Positions 26,860 through 36,504 of a DNA stretch of 64,000 bases are shown here, in pieces. Origin of the DNA: Oxalobacteraceae bacterium AB_14 (GTDB lineage: Bacteria > Pseudomonadota > Gammaproteobacteria > Burkholderiales > Burkholderiaceae_D). The position numbers were made by a program, and so were the translations under genes. The stretch is taken from assembly GCA_000381565.1 (NCBI GenBank), contig KB906725.1:2527093-2591092 (forward strand), in the 5' to 3' direction. A model generated the notes under the pieces. That model was not told the DNA's origin, did not search any database, and saw only the letters and a program-made list of their open reading frames with translations. Every line of letters starts with the position of its first letter. Positions within the stretch are counted from its first letter, which is position 1.

Positions 26860-28344
26860 ATGGCAACCGACTTCGGCACGCTCATCCTGAACGAAACGCC
26901 AGACGCTGTCGTGCTGACATCGCTGAAGGGGGAAGTCGTGTGCTGGACCAACGGCGCGCAAGCCATCTTCGGCTACAGCAGCGCCGAAGCGCTGGGCCGT
27001 CGCCTTGCCGAGCTGATCGTACCGGCCGGTCTGGACGGCGACGAGCGCGCCGTGCTGGCCGAGACCTTGCAGTGCGGCGCCGCCAATTACGAATCGATGC
27101 GCCACGCCAAGGACGGCACCCTGGTGTACATCGACAGTTCGTCCAAGCTGGTGCGCGACGGCGACGGCCAGCCCGAGTATATTTTGTGGAGTAAAAAAGA
27201 CGTTACGGCGCTCAAAGTGCTGCGCGACGCCAAGCTGGTCCAGGCGCGCTTCGCCGGTGTGCTCGAGTCGCTGCCGGACGCCATCATCCTGGCCAACGCC
27301 AGCGGCCGTATCGTGCTGGTCAATTCGCAGGCCGAAGCGCTGTTCGGCTATCCGCGCGGCGCCATGCGCGGCCTGGCCTTGGAGCAGCTGATGCCGCTGC
27401 GTTTTCGCCACGGCCATGTGGCGCACCGCCGGGCCTTCCATCAACAGCCGTTGGTACGCCCGATGGGCGGCGGCCGCGAGTTGTACGGCCTGCGCACCGA
27501 TGGCGTCGAATTTCCGGTCGAGATCAGCCTGAGCCCGCTCGTCACCGAGGATGGCACGCTGGTGATGAGCGCGATCCGCGACACCAGCGAACGCAAACGG
27601 ATCGAACGCTCGCTGCAGGAAAAGAACGCCGAACTGGCGCGCGCCAACGCCGCCAAGGACCGCTTCCTGACCGGCATGTCGCACGAATTGCGCACGCCAT
27701 TGAACGCGATCATTGGTTTTACAGGTACTATGTTGATGAAGTTGCCTGGGCCAATAAATGATGACCAGGAAAAACAACTGCGGACCGTGCAAGACAGTGC
27801 CCGACATCTGCTATCCTTGATCAACGACTTGCTGGAACTGACCCAGATTGAAACCGGCGGCCTGGCGCTCGACCTGAAGCCCATGCGATGCCGCGCAGTG
27901 ATCGACGAGATATTATTGCTGTTTGAGCCACAGGCCCGGCACAAAGGGCTGGAACTGAAATTCGTCAGCGCGCACGACGACCTGACCGTGGTCGCCGACC
28001 GCCGCGCGCTGCAACAGATACTGATGAATTTGCTCCACAACGCGATCAAGTTCACCGACCATGGCGGCGTCGTGGTGCGGCTGGAGCAGGGCGCCGTCCA
28101 CGAGCGCGCTGGTGCGCTGATCAGTGTCAGCGACACCGGCATGGGCATAGCCGAAGGCGAGCGGGGCGGGCTGTTCCAGGCCTTTTCCCAGCTCGAGGCG
28201 GGCAAGATGCGGCAGCTGGAAGGCACCGGGCTGGGCCTGCACCTGAGCCAGCGCCTGGCGGCGATGCTGCACGGCGAGATCTTGTTTGAAAGTGAAACTG
28301 GCGTCGGGAGTAGCTTCACCCTGGCGCTGCCGCTGGAACGATGA
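26860..28344 (+). CDS. two-PAS sensor histidine kinase
   Basis: 494 residues: PAS1 (about 8-120), PAS2 (about 130-245, ending IRDTSERKRIERS), HisKA with His275 in GMSHELRTPLNA, and HATPase with NLLHNAIKF, DTGMGI and GTGLGLHLS. No membrane segments, so it responds to a cytoplasmic cue. It is followed 16 bases later by the multi-receiver GGDEF-EAL gene, its probable phosphotransfer partner. Unlike the kinases of the 9-14 kb block it has the classic HELRTPL box. Confidence 0.92.
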   Translation: MATDFGTLILNETPDAVVLTSLKGEVVCWTNGAQAIFGYSSAEALGRRLAELIVPAGLDGDERAVLAETLQCGAANYESMRHAKDGTLVYIDSSSKLVRDGDGQPEYILWSKKDVTALKVLRDAKLVQARFAGVLESLPDAIILANASGRIVLVNSQAEALFGYPRGAMRGLALEQLMPLRFRHGHVAHRRAFHQQPLVRPMGGGRELYGLRTDGVEFPVEISLSPLVTEDGTLVMSAIRDTSERKRIERSLQEKNAELARANAAKDRFLTGMSHELRTPLNAIIGFTGTMLMKLPGPINDDQEKQLRTVQDSARHLLSLINDLLELTQIETGGLALDLKPMRCRAVIDEILLLFEPQARHKGLELKFVSAHDDLTVVADRRALQQILMNLLHNAIKFTDHGGVVVRLEQGAVHERAGALISVSDTGMGIAEGERGGLFQAFSQLEAGKMRQLEGTGLGLHLSQRLAAMLHGEILFESETGVGSSFTLALPLER

Positions 28345-28360
28345 ATAAGGGGAGCTCAAC

Positions 28361-31300
28361 GTGTCGGCACGTATCCTGATCATAGAAGACAACGCCACCA
28401 ACATGGAGTTGATGGTGTACCTGTTGCGCGCCTTCGGCTACCTGCCCCTGTCGGCCAGCGATGGCGAGGCCGGCGTGGCCGCCGCGCGGCGGGAAGCGCC
28501 GGACCTGATCATCTGCGACGTCCACCTGCCCAAGCTGGACGGCTACGGCGTGGTGGCCGCGCTCAAGGCCGACCCGGCGCTCCGGCACATCCCGACGCTG
28601 GCCGTGACGGCGCTGGCGATGGCCGGCGACCGCGAGAAACTGCTGGAGGCCGGCTTCGACGGCTACATCGGCAAGCCGGTCGAGCCGGACAGCTTCGTCA
28701 AGCAAATCGAGTCTTTCTTGACCGGGGCCGTGTCGACCCCGGCTAAAAACGACATCGCCACCATCCTGATCGTCGACGACCACGTACTGAACCGCGAATT
28801 CCTGATGACCTTGCTGGGCTACGGCGGCCACCGGCTGCTGGAGGCTGCCAACGGCGCCGAGGGCCTGACCATGGTGCGCGCCGAAAAGCCCGACCTGGTG
28901 ATCTCCGACATCCTGATGCCCAACATGGACGGCTACGAGTTCGTCACCCGCCTGCACAGCGATCCGCAGACGGCCGACGTGCCGGTGATCTTCTACACCG
29001 CCACCTACCGCGAGCGCGAGGCGATGGCGGTGGCGCAGTCCTGCGGCGTGCGCTGGGTGCTGCCCAAGCCGTCCGATCCGGAGGTGATACTGCGCACCGT
29101 GCACGAGGCGCTGGGCCTGGCCGAGGTGGCCGAGGACGAGCAGATGCCGGCGTTCGCGCCGGAGCCGCCGCAGGAAGGGCGCTACCACAACATCGACGAC
29201 AAGGTGGCCGAATACCTGGGCGAGCTGGAGTCGAGCAGCCAGCTGCTGTCCAAGTTCGCCCACGAGACCGACGAGGCGGCGCCGGAGAACCTGACGCGCA
29301 TGACGCAGCGGCTCACCAGTTCACTGTCCAGCCTGCAGGCGGTGAGCCTGCGGCTGACCGCGCTCATCGAGCTGGGCATCGAACTGGGCGCCGAGCGCGA
29401 TCCGGGCGCGCTGGTGGAGATCGGCTGCCGGGTGGCGCAGAACATCTGCGTGTCCAAATACGCCTGCATCGGCGTGCTGGAGCCGGGCGCGGCCGAGCTG
29501 GCGTACTTCGCCAGCTGCGGCGCCGGCGTGCCGGCCCGCCAGATCGCGCTGGCGCCGCGCGCCGGCGTGCTGCGCGGCCTGCTGGAGCAGCGCCAGGCCT
29601 GCCGCATCAACGACCTCAACGGCGACCCGGCCGGCATCGGCCTGCCGCCCAGCCATCCGCCGGTGCATTCCTTCCTCGGCGTGCCGATCGCCTCGCGCGA
29701 GCGCATCCACGGCTGGCTGTACCTGGTCGACAAGCTGGGCGCCGACGGCTTCTCCGAGGTCGACGAACGGGTGGCCGCCACGGTGGCCGCGCAGATTTCG
29801 GTGGCCTACGAAAACCTGCTGCTGTACGACGAGATCAAGCGCCACCACGCCCAGCTGACCCTGGACATGAACGCCCGCATCCGCCTCGACGAAGACCTGC
29901 GCCGCTTCCGGCTGGCGATGGACGCCACCGCCGACGCCATCTTCCTGGTCGACCGCGCCGGCATGTGCTTTGTCGACGTCAACGTCACCGCCTGCCGCAT
30001 GCTGGGCTACGAGCGCGAGGACTTCCTCAAGGTCGGCCCCAGCAAGTCCATCGAGGGCGAGCTGAACCGCCTGGAGGAGCTGTACGACAAGCTGCTGGCC
30101 GGCGACCAGAGCGGCGCCATGACCGAGTTGCTGCTGTACCGCAAGGACGGCTCGCCGCTGTCGGTGGAAGTGCAGCGGCGCACCCTGCGTTCCGGCCCCA
30201 GCTGGATACTGGTGGCGGTGGCGCGCGACATCACCGAGCGCAAGGAGGCCGAGCAGCGCCTGCTCAAGCTGGCCCACTTCGACACCCTGACCGGCCTGCC
30301 CAACCGCAGCCAGTTCTACGATTCGCTGAGCCACTCGCTGCGCCAGGCCAACGATCACAAGTGGTCGCTGGCGGTGCTGTTCCTCGACGTCGACCGCTTC
30401 AAGAACGTCAACGACACGCTGGGCCACACCATCGGCGACGAGTTGCTGCGGCAGTTCTCCAGCCGGCTGGTCGACTGCCTGCGGGTGCGCGACACCATCG
30501 GCCGCTTCGGCGGCGACGAATTCGCCGCCATCCTGATGCTGCCGGAGGGCGCGCAGAACGCCATCGCCGTGGTCGACAAGATCCGCGAATCGATGCGGCG
30601 GCCGTTCGACCTCAAGGGCCACGAGGTGACGGTCACGGCCAGCATCGGCATCTCGGTCTACCCGGACGACGGCGCCGATCCCGACACCCTGATCCAGTAC
30701 GCCGACACCGCCATGTACCGCGCCAAGGAGGCCGGGCGCGACGCCTTCCGCTTCTTCACCGCGGAGATGAACGCGCAGTCGCTGGCGCGGCTGGACCTGG
30801 AGAACGCGCTGCGCCGGGCCATCGACAACGAGGAATTCGTGCTGCACTTCCAGCCCAAGGTCCACATCGGCACCGGCCGCATCAGCGGCGCCGAGGCGCT
30901 GATACGCTGGAAGCGGCCGGGCCACGGCATGGTGTCGCCGGCGCTGTTCATCCCGATCCTGGAAGAGACCGGGCTGATCGTGCGGGTCGGCACCTGGGTG
31001 CTGCACGAGGCCTGCCGCAAGATCGCGCTGTGGGGCAAGTCCGGCGTGGGCGCGGTGCATTTGTCGGTCAACGTCTCGGGCATCCAGTTCTTCGTCGGCG
31101 GCCTGGAGGAAGAGGTGCTGAAGGCGATCAAGGAACACGACATCGCGCCCGAACTGCTGGAGCTGGAGCTGACCGAAAGCTCGCTGATGTCCAACGCCGA
31201 AGAGACCATCACCGTGCTGCAGAACCTGAAGGCGCTGGGCATCCAGATCTCGATCGACGATTTCGGCACCGGCTATTCGTCGCTGGCCTACCTGAAGCGC

Positions 31301-32020
31301 TTCCCGATCGACAAGCTGAAGATCGACATCGCCTTCGTGCGCGAGGTGACCAGCAACCCGGACGACGCCGCCATCGTGCTGGCCATCATCAACATGGCGC
31401 ACAGCATGAAGCTGGAAGTGATCGCCGAGGGCGTGGAAAAAGATGCACAACTGGCCTACCTGCGGCGCCACGGCTGCGACGAGATGCAGGGCTATTACTT
31501 CAGCCGTCCGCTGCCGGAGGACGACTTCGAAGCGATGTTGCGTGAAGGCCGCTTCCTGCAGGCGCCGGCCGACGACAACGTGGTCGAGCAGCAGACCCTG
31601 CTGATCGTCGACGACGACGCCTTCATGCTCGACGTGCTGACCGATTTCCTGTCGCAGGACGGCTATCGCATCCTGACCGCGCAGACCGCGGCCGAGGGCT
31701 TCGACATCCTGGCGCAGAACCGGGTGCAGGTGATCCTGTGCGACCAGTGCATGCCGCTGATGAGCGGCACCGAGTTCATGGAGCGCGTCAAGAACCTGGC
31801 GCCGGACACCTTCCGCATCATGCTGTCGGCCTATGCCGACCTGACGCCGATCATGGCCGCCATCAACCACGGCGCCATCGACCGCTTCTACACCAAGCCG
31901 TGGAAGGGCGCGGTGCTGCGCGAGAACATCCGCGAAGGCTTCCGGCTGCACGCGCAGGTGCACGGCGGCCACGCGCCGGCGCTGCCGTTGCAGGCGGTTA
32001 CCGAAGACCTCAGGGAGTGA
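28361..32020 (+). CDS. hybrid REC-REC-GAF-PAS-GGDEF-EAL-REC protein
   Basis: 1219 residues, start GTG at 28361 after GGGGAG. Order: REC1 (5-120, IICDVHLP), REC2 (130-245, ISDILMP), GAF (about 330-490), PAS (about 505-625), GGDEF (635-795; GGDEF at 717-721, inhibitory RVRD site just upstream), EAL (805-1060; EAL at 845-847, DDFGTGYSS, AEGVE) and REC3 (1075-1195, ILCDQCMP, TKPWKG). Both diguanylate cyclase and phosphodiesterase active sites look intact, so it can probably make and break cyclic di-GMP, with three receivers deciding which. It is downstream of the two-PAS kinase and overlaps the next gene. Confidence 0.92.
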   Translation: MSARILIIEDNATNMELMVYLLRAFGYLPLSASDGEAGVAAARREAPDLIICDVHLPKLDGYGVVAALKADPALRHIPTLAVTALAMAGDREKLLEAGFDGYIGKPVEPDSFVKQIESFLTGAVSTPAKNDIATILIVDDHVLNREFLMTLLGYGGHRLLEAANGAEGLTMVRAEKPDLVISDILMPNMDGYEFVTRLHSDPQTADVPVIFYTATYREREAMAVAQSCGVRWVLPKPSDPEVILRTVHEALGLAEVAEDEQMPAFAPEPPQEGRYHNIDDKVAEYLGELESSSQLLSKFAHETDEAAPENLTRMTQRLTSSLSSLQAVSLRLTALIELGIELGAERDPGALVEIGCRVAQNICVSKYACIGVLEPGAAELAYFASCGAGVPARQIALAPRAGVLRGLLEQRQACRINDLNGDPAGIGLPPSHPPVHSFLGVPIASRERIHGWLYLVDKLGADGFSEVDERVAATVAAQISVAYENLLLYDEIKRHHAQLTLDMNARIRLDEDLRRFRLAMDATADAIFLVDRAGMCFVDVNVTACRMLGYEREDFLKVGPSKSIEGELNRLEELYDKLLAGDQSGAMTELLLYRKDGSPLSVEVQRRTLRSGPSWILVAVARDITERKEAEQRLLKLAHFDTLTGLPNRSQFYDSLSHSLRQANDHKWSLAVLFLDVDRFKNVNDTLGHTIGDELLRQFSSRLVDCLRVRDTIGRFGGDEFAAILMLPEGAQNAIAVVDKIRESMRRPFDLKGHEVTVTASIGISVYPDDGADPDTLIQYADTAMYRAKEAGRDAFRFFTAEMNAQSLARLDLENALRRAIDNEEFVLHFQPKVHIGTGRISGAEALIRWKRPGHGMVSPALFIPILEETGLIVRVGTWVLHEACRKIALWGKSGVGAVHLSVNVSGIQFFVGGLEEEVLKAIKEHDIAPELLELELTESSLMSNAEETITVLQNLKALGIQISIDDFGTGYSSLAYLKRFPIDKLKIDIAFVREVTSNPDDAAIVLAIINMAHSMKLEVIAEGVEKDAQLAYLRRHGCDEMQGYYFSRPLPEDDFEAMLREGRFLQAPADDNVVEQQTLLIVDDDAFMLDVLTDFLSQDGYRILTAQTAAEGFDILAQNRVQVILCDQCMPLMSGTEFMERVKNLAPDTFRIMLSAYADLTPIMAAINHGAIDRFYTKPWKGAVLRENIREGFRLHAQVHGGHAPALPLQAVTEDLRE

Positions 32021-32022
32021 GT

Positions 32023-33246
32023 TTGGGCCTGCTTGATTTTTTCAGGTCCACGCCAACCGAACAGAAATTCGCCCGACTGGCGCTGAAGGCCTTCGCCGAC
32101 AGCGGCCATGCGGGACCGCTCAGCTATGACGCCGGCGAATTCCGCCTGGTCGGCGCCAGCGGCAGCGCCGAGATCTACCACCTGCACAACGCCTACCGCG
32201 ATTACTGCGACGCCAGGCGCGGGCAGCGGCCCGAGGTGCTGGCCCACTACATCCGCAGCATGCAGGCGCCGGCCATGCCGGCCACCTTTGCCGAGGCGCG
32301 CGCCGGCCTGCGCCCGGTGCTGCGCGGGCGCTCCATGCTCGAGTACCTGCGGCTGATGCACGCCGGCCAGCGCGCAACGCAGCCGCTTACGCAAGGCTCG
32401 GCGCCGTTCAGCGCGGACAGCGTGCTGATGCTGGCCTACGACAGCCCGCACTCGATCCAGACCCTGTCGCACACCGCGCTGTCGGACTGGGGCGTGTCCT
32501 TCGACGTGGCGCTGTCGGCCGCGCTCGACAACCTGCGCGACATGACGGTGGCCAACTTCGTGCGGGTGGCGCCCGGCCTGCTGCTGGCGGCCTGGGACGA
32601 TTCGTACGAAGCCTCGCGCATCCTGCTGGCCGACCTGTTTTTCCGGCTGGAGGTGGGCGGCGAGCCGGTGGTCATGATCCCGACCCGCAACCGGCTGCTG
32701 GTGGCCTCGTCCAACGACAGCGCGGCGCAGCTGGCCATGCTGGCCTTGTCGCGCAGCTACGCCAGCGACGAGGGCCGCAGCATTTCCGCGCTGATGTACC
32801 GCTTCGAGCAGGGCAGGGCGGTGGCCTACCTGCCGGCGGACGCGGAAGTGCAGGCCGAGCTGGCGCAACTGAAAAAAATCTACCTGGCCGACGATTACGC
32901 CTCGCAAAAACAGCTGCTGGACAAGGCCAACGAACAGAACGAGGTCGACATCTTCGTCGCCACCTGCCAGCTGGTGCAGAAGAAAGACAGCGGACGCCTG
33001 ATCAGCTATGGCGTCTGGACCGAGGGCGTCGACACCTTGCTGCCGGAGGTGGACCTGGTGGCGCTGGTGCGGCCCGACGATGGCCGGGAACACGGCGCCG
33101 GCGCCCCCAAGCTGGTGGCCTGGGACGACCTGCGCGCCAGCATCGAGGAGTTGCGGCACAGCGTGGAGGGCTACCCGGCCCGCTACCGCCTGCGCAACTT
33201 CCCCAGCCAGGACCAGTTCGACGCGCTGACGGCGCGCGATTTCTGA
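32023..33246 (+). CDS. DUF1444-like (YtpQ-type) protein, function unknown
   Basis: About 407 residues. The start is most likely TTG at 32023 (MGLLDFFR...), with AGGGAG at 32012-32017 five bases away; an alternative GTG at 32017 overlaps the previous stop. The body is soluble and mixed alpha/beta; LLAAWDDSYEASRILLADLFF and VMIPTRNRLLVASSNDS stand out. The overall form weakly recalls DUF1444, which is a guess. It is translated right behind the GGDEF-EAL gene and may act in that pathway. Confidence 0.6.
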   Translation: MGLLDFFRSTPTEQKFARLALKAFADSGHAGPLSYDAGEFRLVGASGSAEIYHLHNAYRDYCDARRGQRPEVLAHYIRSMQAPAMPATFAEARAGLRPVLRGRSMLEYLRLMHAGQRATQPLTQGSAPFSADSVLMLAYDSPHSIQTLSHTALSDWGVSFDVALSAALDNLRDMTVANFVRVAPGLLLAAWDDSYEASRILLADLFFRLEVGGEPVVMIPTRNRLLVASSNDSAAQLAMLALSRSYASDEGRSISALMYRFEQGRAVAYLPADAEVQAELAQLKKIYLADDYASQKQLLDKANEQNEVDIFVATCQLVQKKDSGRLISYGVWTEGVDTLLPEVDLVALVRPDDGREHGAGAPKLVAWDDLRASIEELRHSVEGYPARYRLRNFPSQDQFDALTARDF

Positions 33247-33313
33247 ATCATTGCCTTCGGGGAAAATGATTTACTTTTAATATTTTCTGTCACAATGCTG
33301 GATTGATAACATT

Positions 33314-34876
33314 GTGTATGGGGCAGGAATGAAGGGGATGTTTGCGGCCATATTGGCGTTGGCAATCGTATCAGGGGACACGTTGGGCGGATCACTGACC
33401 ATAGAGCAGGCGGTCGATCCGAGGGGGACGCGCGAGGTAAGCCTGTCTCCTGATGGCAAACATCTGGTGAGCGTCATTTTTAACGGCACGAATTACGGTT
33501 TGCTGCTGCATGATACGGACACCATGGCAGTGCGGATGCTATCGACCGGCAAGCGGGTCACCGAGGGATTTTGGACTTTCAACAAAATGCCGCGCAGTGT
33601 CACTTGGGTCGGAAATGATCTGATCGCGGTGGACTATGGTATCGAAGCCGAGTCGATCAACCTCGCAGGAAAGAAAGTTGCCGAATTGGGTGAGCAGGTT
33701 ATCGGCCCTGCCGAACGCGGAAATCCACTCTCGCCAAATCTCCTGGTTTATTCCAATGTTAAAGATGGCGACGTTGAACTGGTTAATGCACGTACCGGTG
33801 ACTCCAGAAAGCTCAGGCATCCTGGTGGGAAAGTCATCAATTGGGCCTTCGACCGCCACGGGGAACTGCGCGCGGTCACGGTCGTCAACTCGGCGTTTTG
33901 GAAAGATGTTTCGACGATTACCAACTGGTACAAGTCGTCGGGCAAAGCCGATTGGGAAAAGTTGAGTGAATTTAAATTGGCGGACGATTACTGGACGCCG
34001 ATGTATGTGCCGGACGAGCCTGACACTCTGGTGATCTCTGCCCGCCACGGACGCAATACCTATGCGATTTTTAGCTATGACACCAAGCTTCATACAATAG
34101 GCGAGATGATGGCTGGCCATCCGACCCAGGATATTCTTACCGTTGGCGGCATCGATCAGTCTTCATTCGAACGTGTCACGACCGGCGGCATGACGCCTCA
34201 GCAGATTTGGTTCGACGCGGCCTGGGGCCGTGTTCAGCAAAGCGTTGACATGGCGCTGCCCAATCGCATCAATCGGATTAGCGGTAATCCGAAAGGAAAG
34301 GTGTTAGTGTTTTCTTATGGCGACGTTGATCCTGGATGTTGGTATTTGCTCGATCTGGAGACTAATTCGCTGCAGCTTGTTGCTAGGGCTCGGCCGGCTG
34401 TGAGCGAAGCGTCGCTGCGGCCGATGCAAATGCTGACCTATACGGCACCTGACGGCTTGACCGTGCCCGCATTTTTGACCCTTCCAGACGATAAGACTCA
34501 AGCTGCGCCGTTGGTGGTGCTGATTCATGGGGGGCCGACTGCAAGGGATTACTGGAATTGGAATGAAGAAGTTCAGATTCTTGCCGCCAATGGCTATGCC
34601 GTATTCCAACCGCAGTTTCGAGGCTCCAGCGGTTTTGGCCGGCACTTTGAGGAAGCGGGATTTGGCCAGTGGGGTCTGGCAATGCAGGACGACATCACTG
34701 CCGGTGTTCAGTATCTGATCAAACAGGGCGTTGTTGACCCCAGGCGCATCTGCATTGCCGGTACAAGTTATGGCGGATATGCGGCATTGTGGGGCTTGGC
34801 CAAGACACCGGACCTGTATCGTTGTGGCGTCAGCTTCGCTGGCGGTGGCTGTCAAGCTAGTTGTCGCCCAAATTGA
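33314..34876 (+). pseudogene. S9-family peptidase, N-terminal fragment cut by an IS element
   Basis: Residues encoded here match a prolyl-oligopeptidase-type S9 peptidase: short signal-like N-terminus (MKGMFAAILALAIVSG from ATG 33329), a beta-propeller region (about 30-370), and the start of the hydrolase domain with LIHGGPTARDYWNWN, RGSSGFG and the catalytic Ser in GTSYGGYAALWG. The true reading frame ends near 34844 in FAG; the last 11 codons and TAA come from the inserted element. The rest, with the catalytic Asp and His, lies at 36505-36884. Base composition is visibly less GC-rich than the flanking genes. Confidence 0.88.
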
Positions 34877-34879
34877 TTG

Positions 34880-35974
34880 TTATGCTGCTTTTTTGAGCAG
34901 GTCGTTTTCCTCCGATTTAGCCGCATTGCTGCGCGTCTGATCCGGATTGAGATGCACGACGGATACCGGCGTCCAATTGCGCGTTTCGCCACTCCAGCGG
35001 CGCGGATGCGCGGCTCTTGCTGCTTGATACACCGCGTCCCGATTGCGCAGCAATGCCGCGTCCAGGCCGGCGTGGCGCTGTGCTGGCGTCACAAACTGGA
35101 TCGCGCTGTGACGATGCTCGTGGTTGTACCAATTCACAAAGCTTCCGACCCACTGCCGTGCTGCCAACAGGCTGTCGAAGGCGCTGCGTGGGTAGGCAGG
35201 CCTATACTTCAGCGTTTTGAACAACGACTCCGAGAACGGATTGTCGTTGCTCACCGATGGCCGGCTAAACGATGGCATGACGCCCAGCGCCTGCAACGTG
35301 GCCAGCATAGTCGCGCCCTTCATCGGGCTTCCATTATCCGAATGCAGCACGACCTGGTCCGGGGCGATGTTCTCCCGCTGGCAAATATCACGCACGACTT
35401 CGCCTGCAAGTTCGCTGCTTTCCACATCGTAAATCTGCCAGCCCACAATTTTCCGGCTGAAGATATCCATGAACAAGTACAGGTAAAAATAGAGACCCTT
35501 TACCGGCGTTGGCAGGTATGTGATGTCCCAGCTGTACAACTGTCCTGGGCCTGTGGCCAGCAGCGCGCGCGGCTTGTGGCGGACTTGCGCAGGACGTTCG
35601 GCACTTCGATGGGCCAACTGCTTTTCGGCCTTCAACACCCGATAGAAGGTCGATTCCGAGGCCAGGTACACACCTTGATCGACCAGACGCGGCACGATCT
35701 GGCTGGGCGGCAGGCTCGCGAACTCTTCCGAGTTGGCGACAGCGAGCAACTGGTCGCGCTCAAGCGCACTGAGACTGTTCGTCGGCGCCTGCACCCGCGC
35801 CGGCCGCTGGTCCCCGCGCAGCACGTCTTGCTGCCACCGTTGCAGCGTGCGTTCGCTAAACGAGATTGCCGCACAAGCCTCGGCCTGTCGCGCACCGGCC
35901 TTGACCGCTTCAGCGACCAGGGTCATCACCTCATGGCGCTCCGGCAGCGAGGTCATTTGCCCTCGTCCTCCCAC
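34880..35974 (-). CDS. IS3-family transposase OrfB (integrase core)
   Basis: About 364 residues from the GTG at 35974: N-terminal helix-turn-helix region, HTH-like YRVLKAEKQ segment, then the DDE integrase core with Asp in YSWDITYLP, Asp in VLHSDNGSPMKG and Glu in NDNPFSESLFKTLKYRP, followed by the RHSAIQFVTP motif. All three catalytic residues are present, so the transposase may still be active. The frame is open upstream across the A7G site, as expected if it is normally made as an OrfAB fusion by -1 frameshifting. Confidence 0.9.
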   Translation of the reverse strand: MGGRGQMTSLPERHEVMTLVAEAVKAGARQAEACAAISFSERTLQRWQQDVLRGDQRPARVQAPTNSLSALERDQLLAVANSEEFASLPPSQIVPRLVDQGVYLASESTFYRVLKAEKQLAHRSAERPAQVRHKPRALLATGPGQLYSWDITYLPTPVKGLYFYLYLFMDIFSRKIVGWQIYDVESSELAGEVVRDICQRENIAPDQVVLHSDNGSPMKGATMLATLQALGVMPSFSRPSVSNDNPFSESLFKTLKYRPAYPRSAFDSLLAARQWVGSFVNWYNHEHRHSAIQFVTPAQRHAGLDAALLRNRDAVYQAARAAHPRRWSGETRNWTPVSVVHLNPDQTRSNAAKSEENDLLKKAA

Positions 35975-36441
35975 AGCGCCCGGAACTTTTTTTGCAGGAT
36001 CAGTAACGCTGCCGCCTCCGCCAGCGCCTTGTCCTTGCGTAGCACCTCTCGTTGCAGTCGATCATTGTCTTCCTTGAGCGTGCGCAGCGCTTTGGACTCG
36101 GCCGGCGCCGATTTCCTATCCGTGCAAAACGCCGACTGCCACTCGGTCAAATGATGGGGGAAAATGCCGTGCTCACGACACCACGCGCTCAATGCTTCGC
36201 CTGCCATGCCGTGTGTCTCATGCAGCGCGACCAGTTGCTCCTGAGCGCTCCAATCCTGAGGGCGCTTCTCTTTTGCTGCTGGCATGTTCGATTTATCCAC
36301 TACTTTCCTCACCATCCAATTCTTGAGCGTGTGGTAATTGACGTTGATATCGTCCGCGACCGACTGCACGCTCCTGCCGCCGCGAGAGAATACCTTGACC
36401 AGCGCCTGTTCAACAAACGCCTGTGAATGTCTTGCTGCCAT
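35953..36441 (-). CDS. IS3-family transposase OrfA (HTH)
   Basis: 162 residues: an N-terminal helix-turn-helix (RSVQSVADDINVNYHTLKNWMVRK, residues about 23-46) that binds the element ends and a C-terminal leucine-zipper-like helix (LKEDNDRLQREVLRKDKALAEAAALL) for multimerisation. Its 3' end overlaps OrfB by 22 bases in the -1 frame. The intact frame and lack of mutations suggest recent arrival. Confidence 0.88.
   Translation of the reverse strand: MAARHSQAFVEQALVKVFSRGGRSVQSVADDINVNYHTLKNWMVRKVVDKSNMPAAKEKRPQDWSAQEQLVALHETHGMAGEALSAWCREHGIFPHHLTEWQSAFCTDRKSAPAESKALRTLKEDNDRLQREVLRKDKALAEAAALLILQKKFRALWEDEGK
35986..35993 (-). other. programmed -1 frameshift site (A7G)
   Basis: On the minus strand AAAAAAAG lies near the end of orfA, read as CAA AAA AAG. 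OrfB lies in the -1 frame relative to orfA and is open through this point, so slippage would give one OrfAB fusion. This is the classic IS3 slippery motif. Confidence 0.8.
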
Positions 36442-36504
36442 CGTACACCTCTATATTTGGGTAAAATCTAGAGGCGACAACTAGTCTGACACCGGGGGCT
36501 GGCG

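Larger units (their letters stand above)
34850..36491. mobile_element. IS3-family insertion sequence (orfA + orfB)
   Basis: A 1.64-kb element flanked by 19-bp imperfect inverted repeats: TGTCAAGCTAGTTGTCGCC at 34850-34868 and its complement (TGTCAGACTAGTTGTCGCC read inward) at 36473-36491, two mismatches. It carries two overlapping transposase frames on the minus strand. A GCTGGCG sequence occurs on both sides (34838-34844 and 36498-36504) and is likely the target duplication, which would put the true ends a few bases outside the repeats (34845-36497). It interrupts the S9 peptidase gene. Confidence 0.88.

Noticed and set aside
34845..36497. Clean 3-5 bp IS target duplication adjacent to TG..CA ends
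   Set aside because: Flanking bases at the TGTCA ends (GGTGGC and CCGGGG) do not match each other; only GCTGGCG further out repeats.
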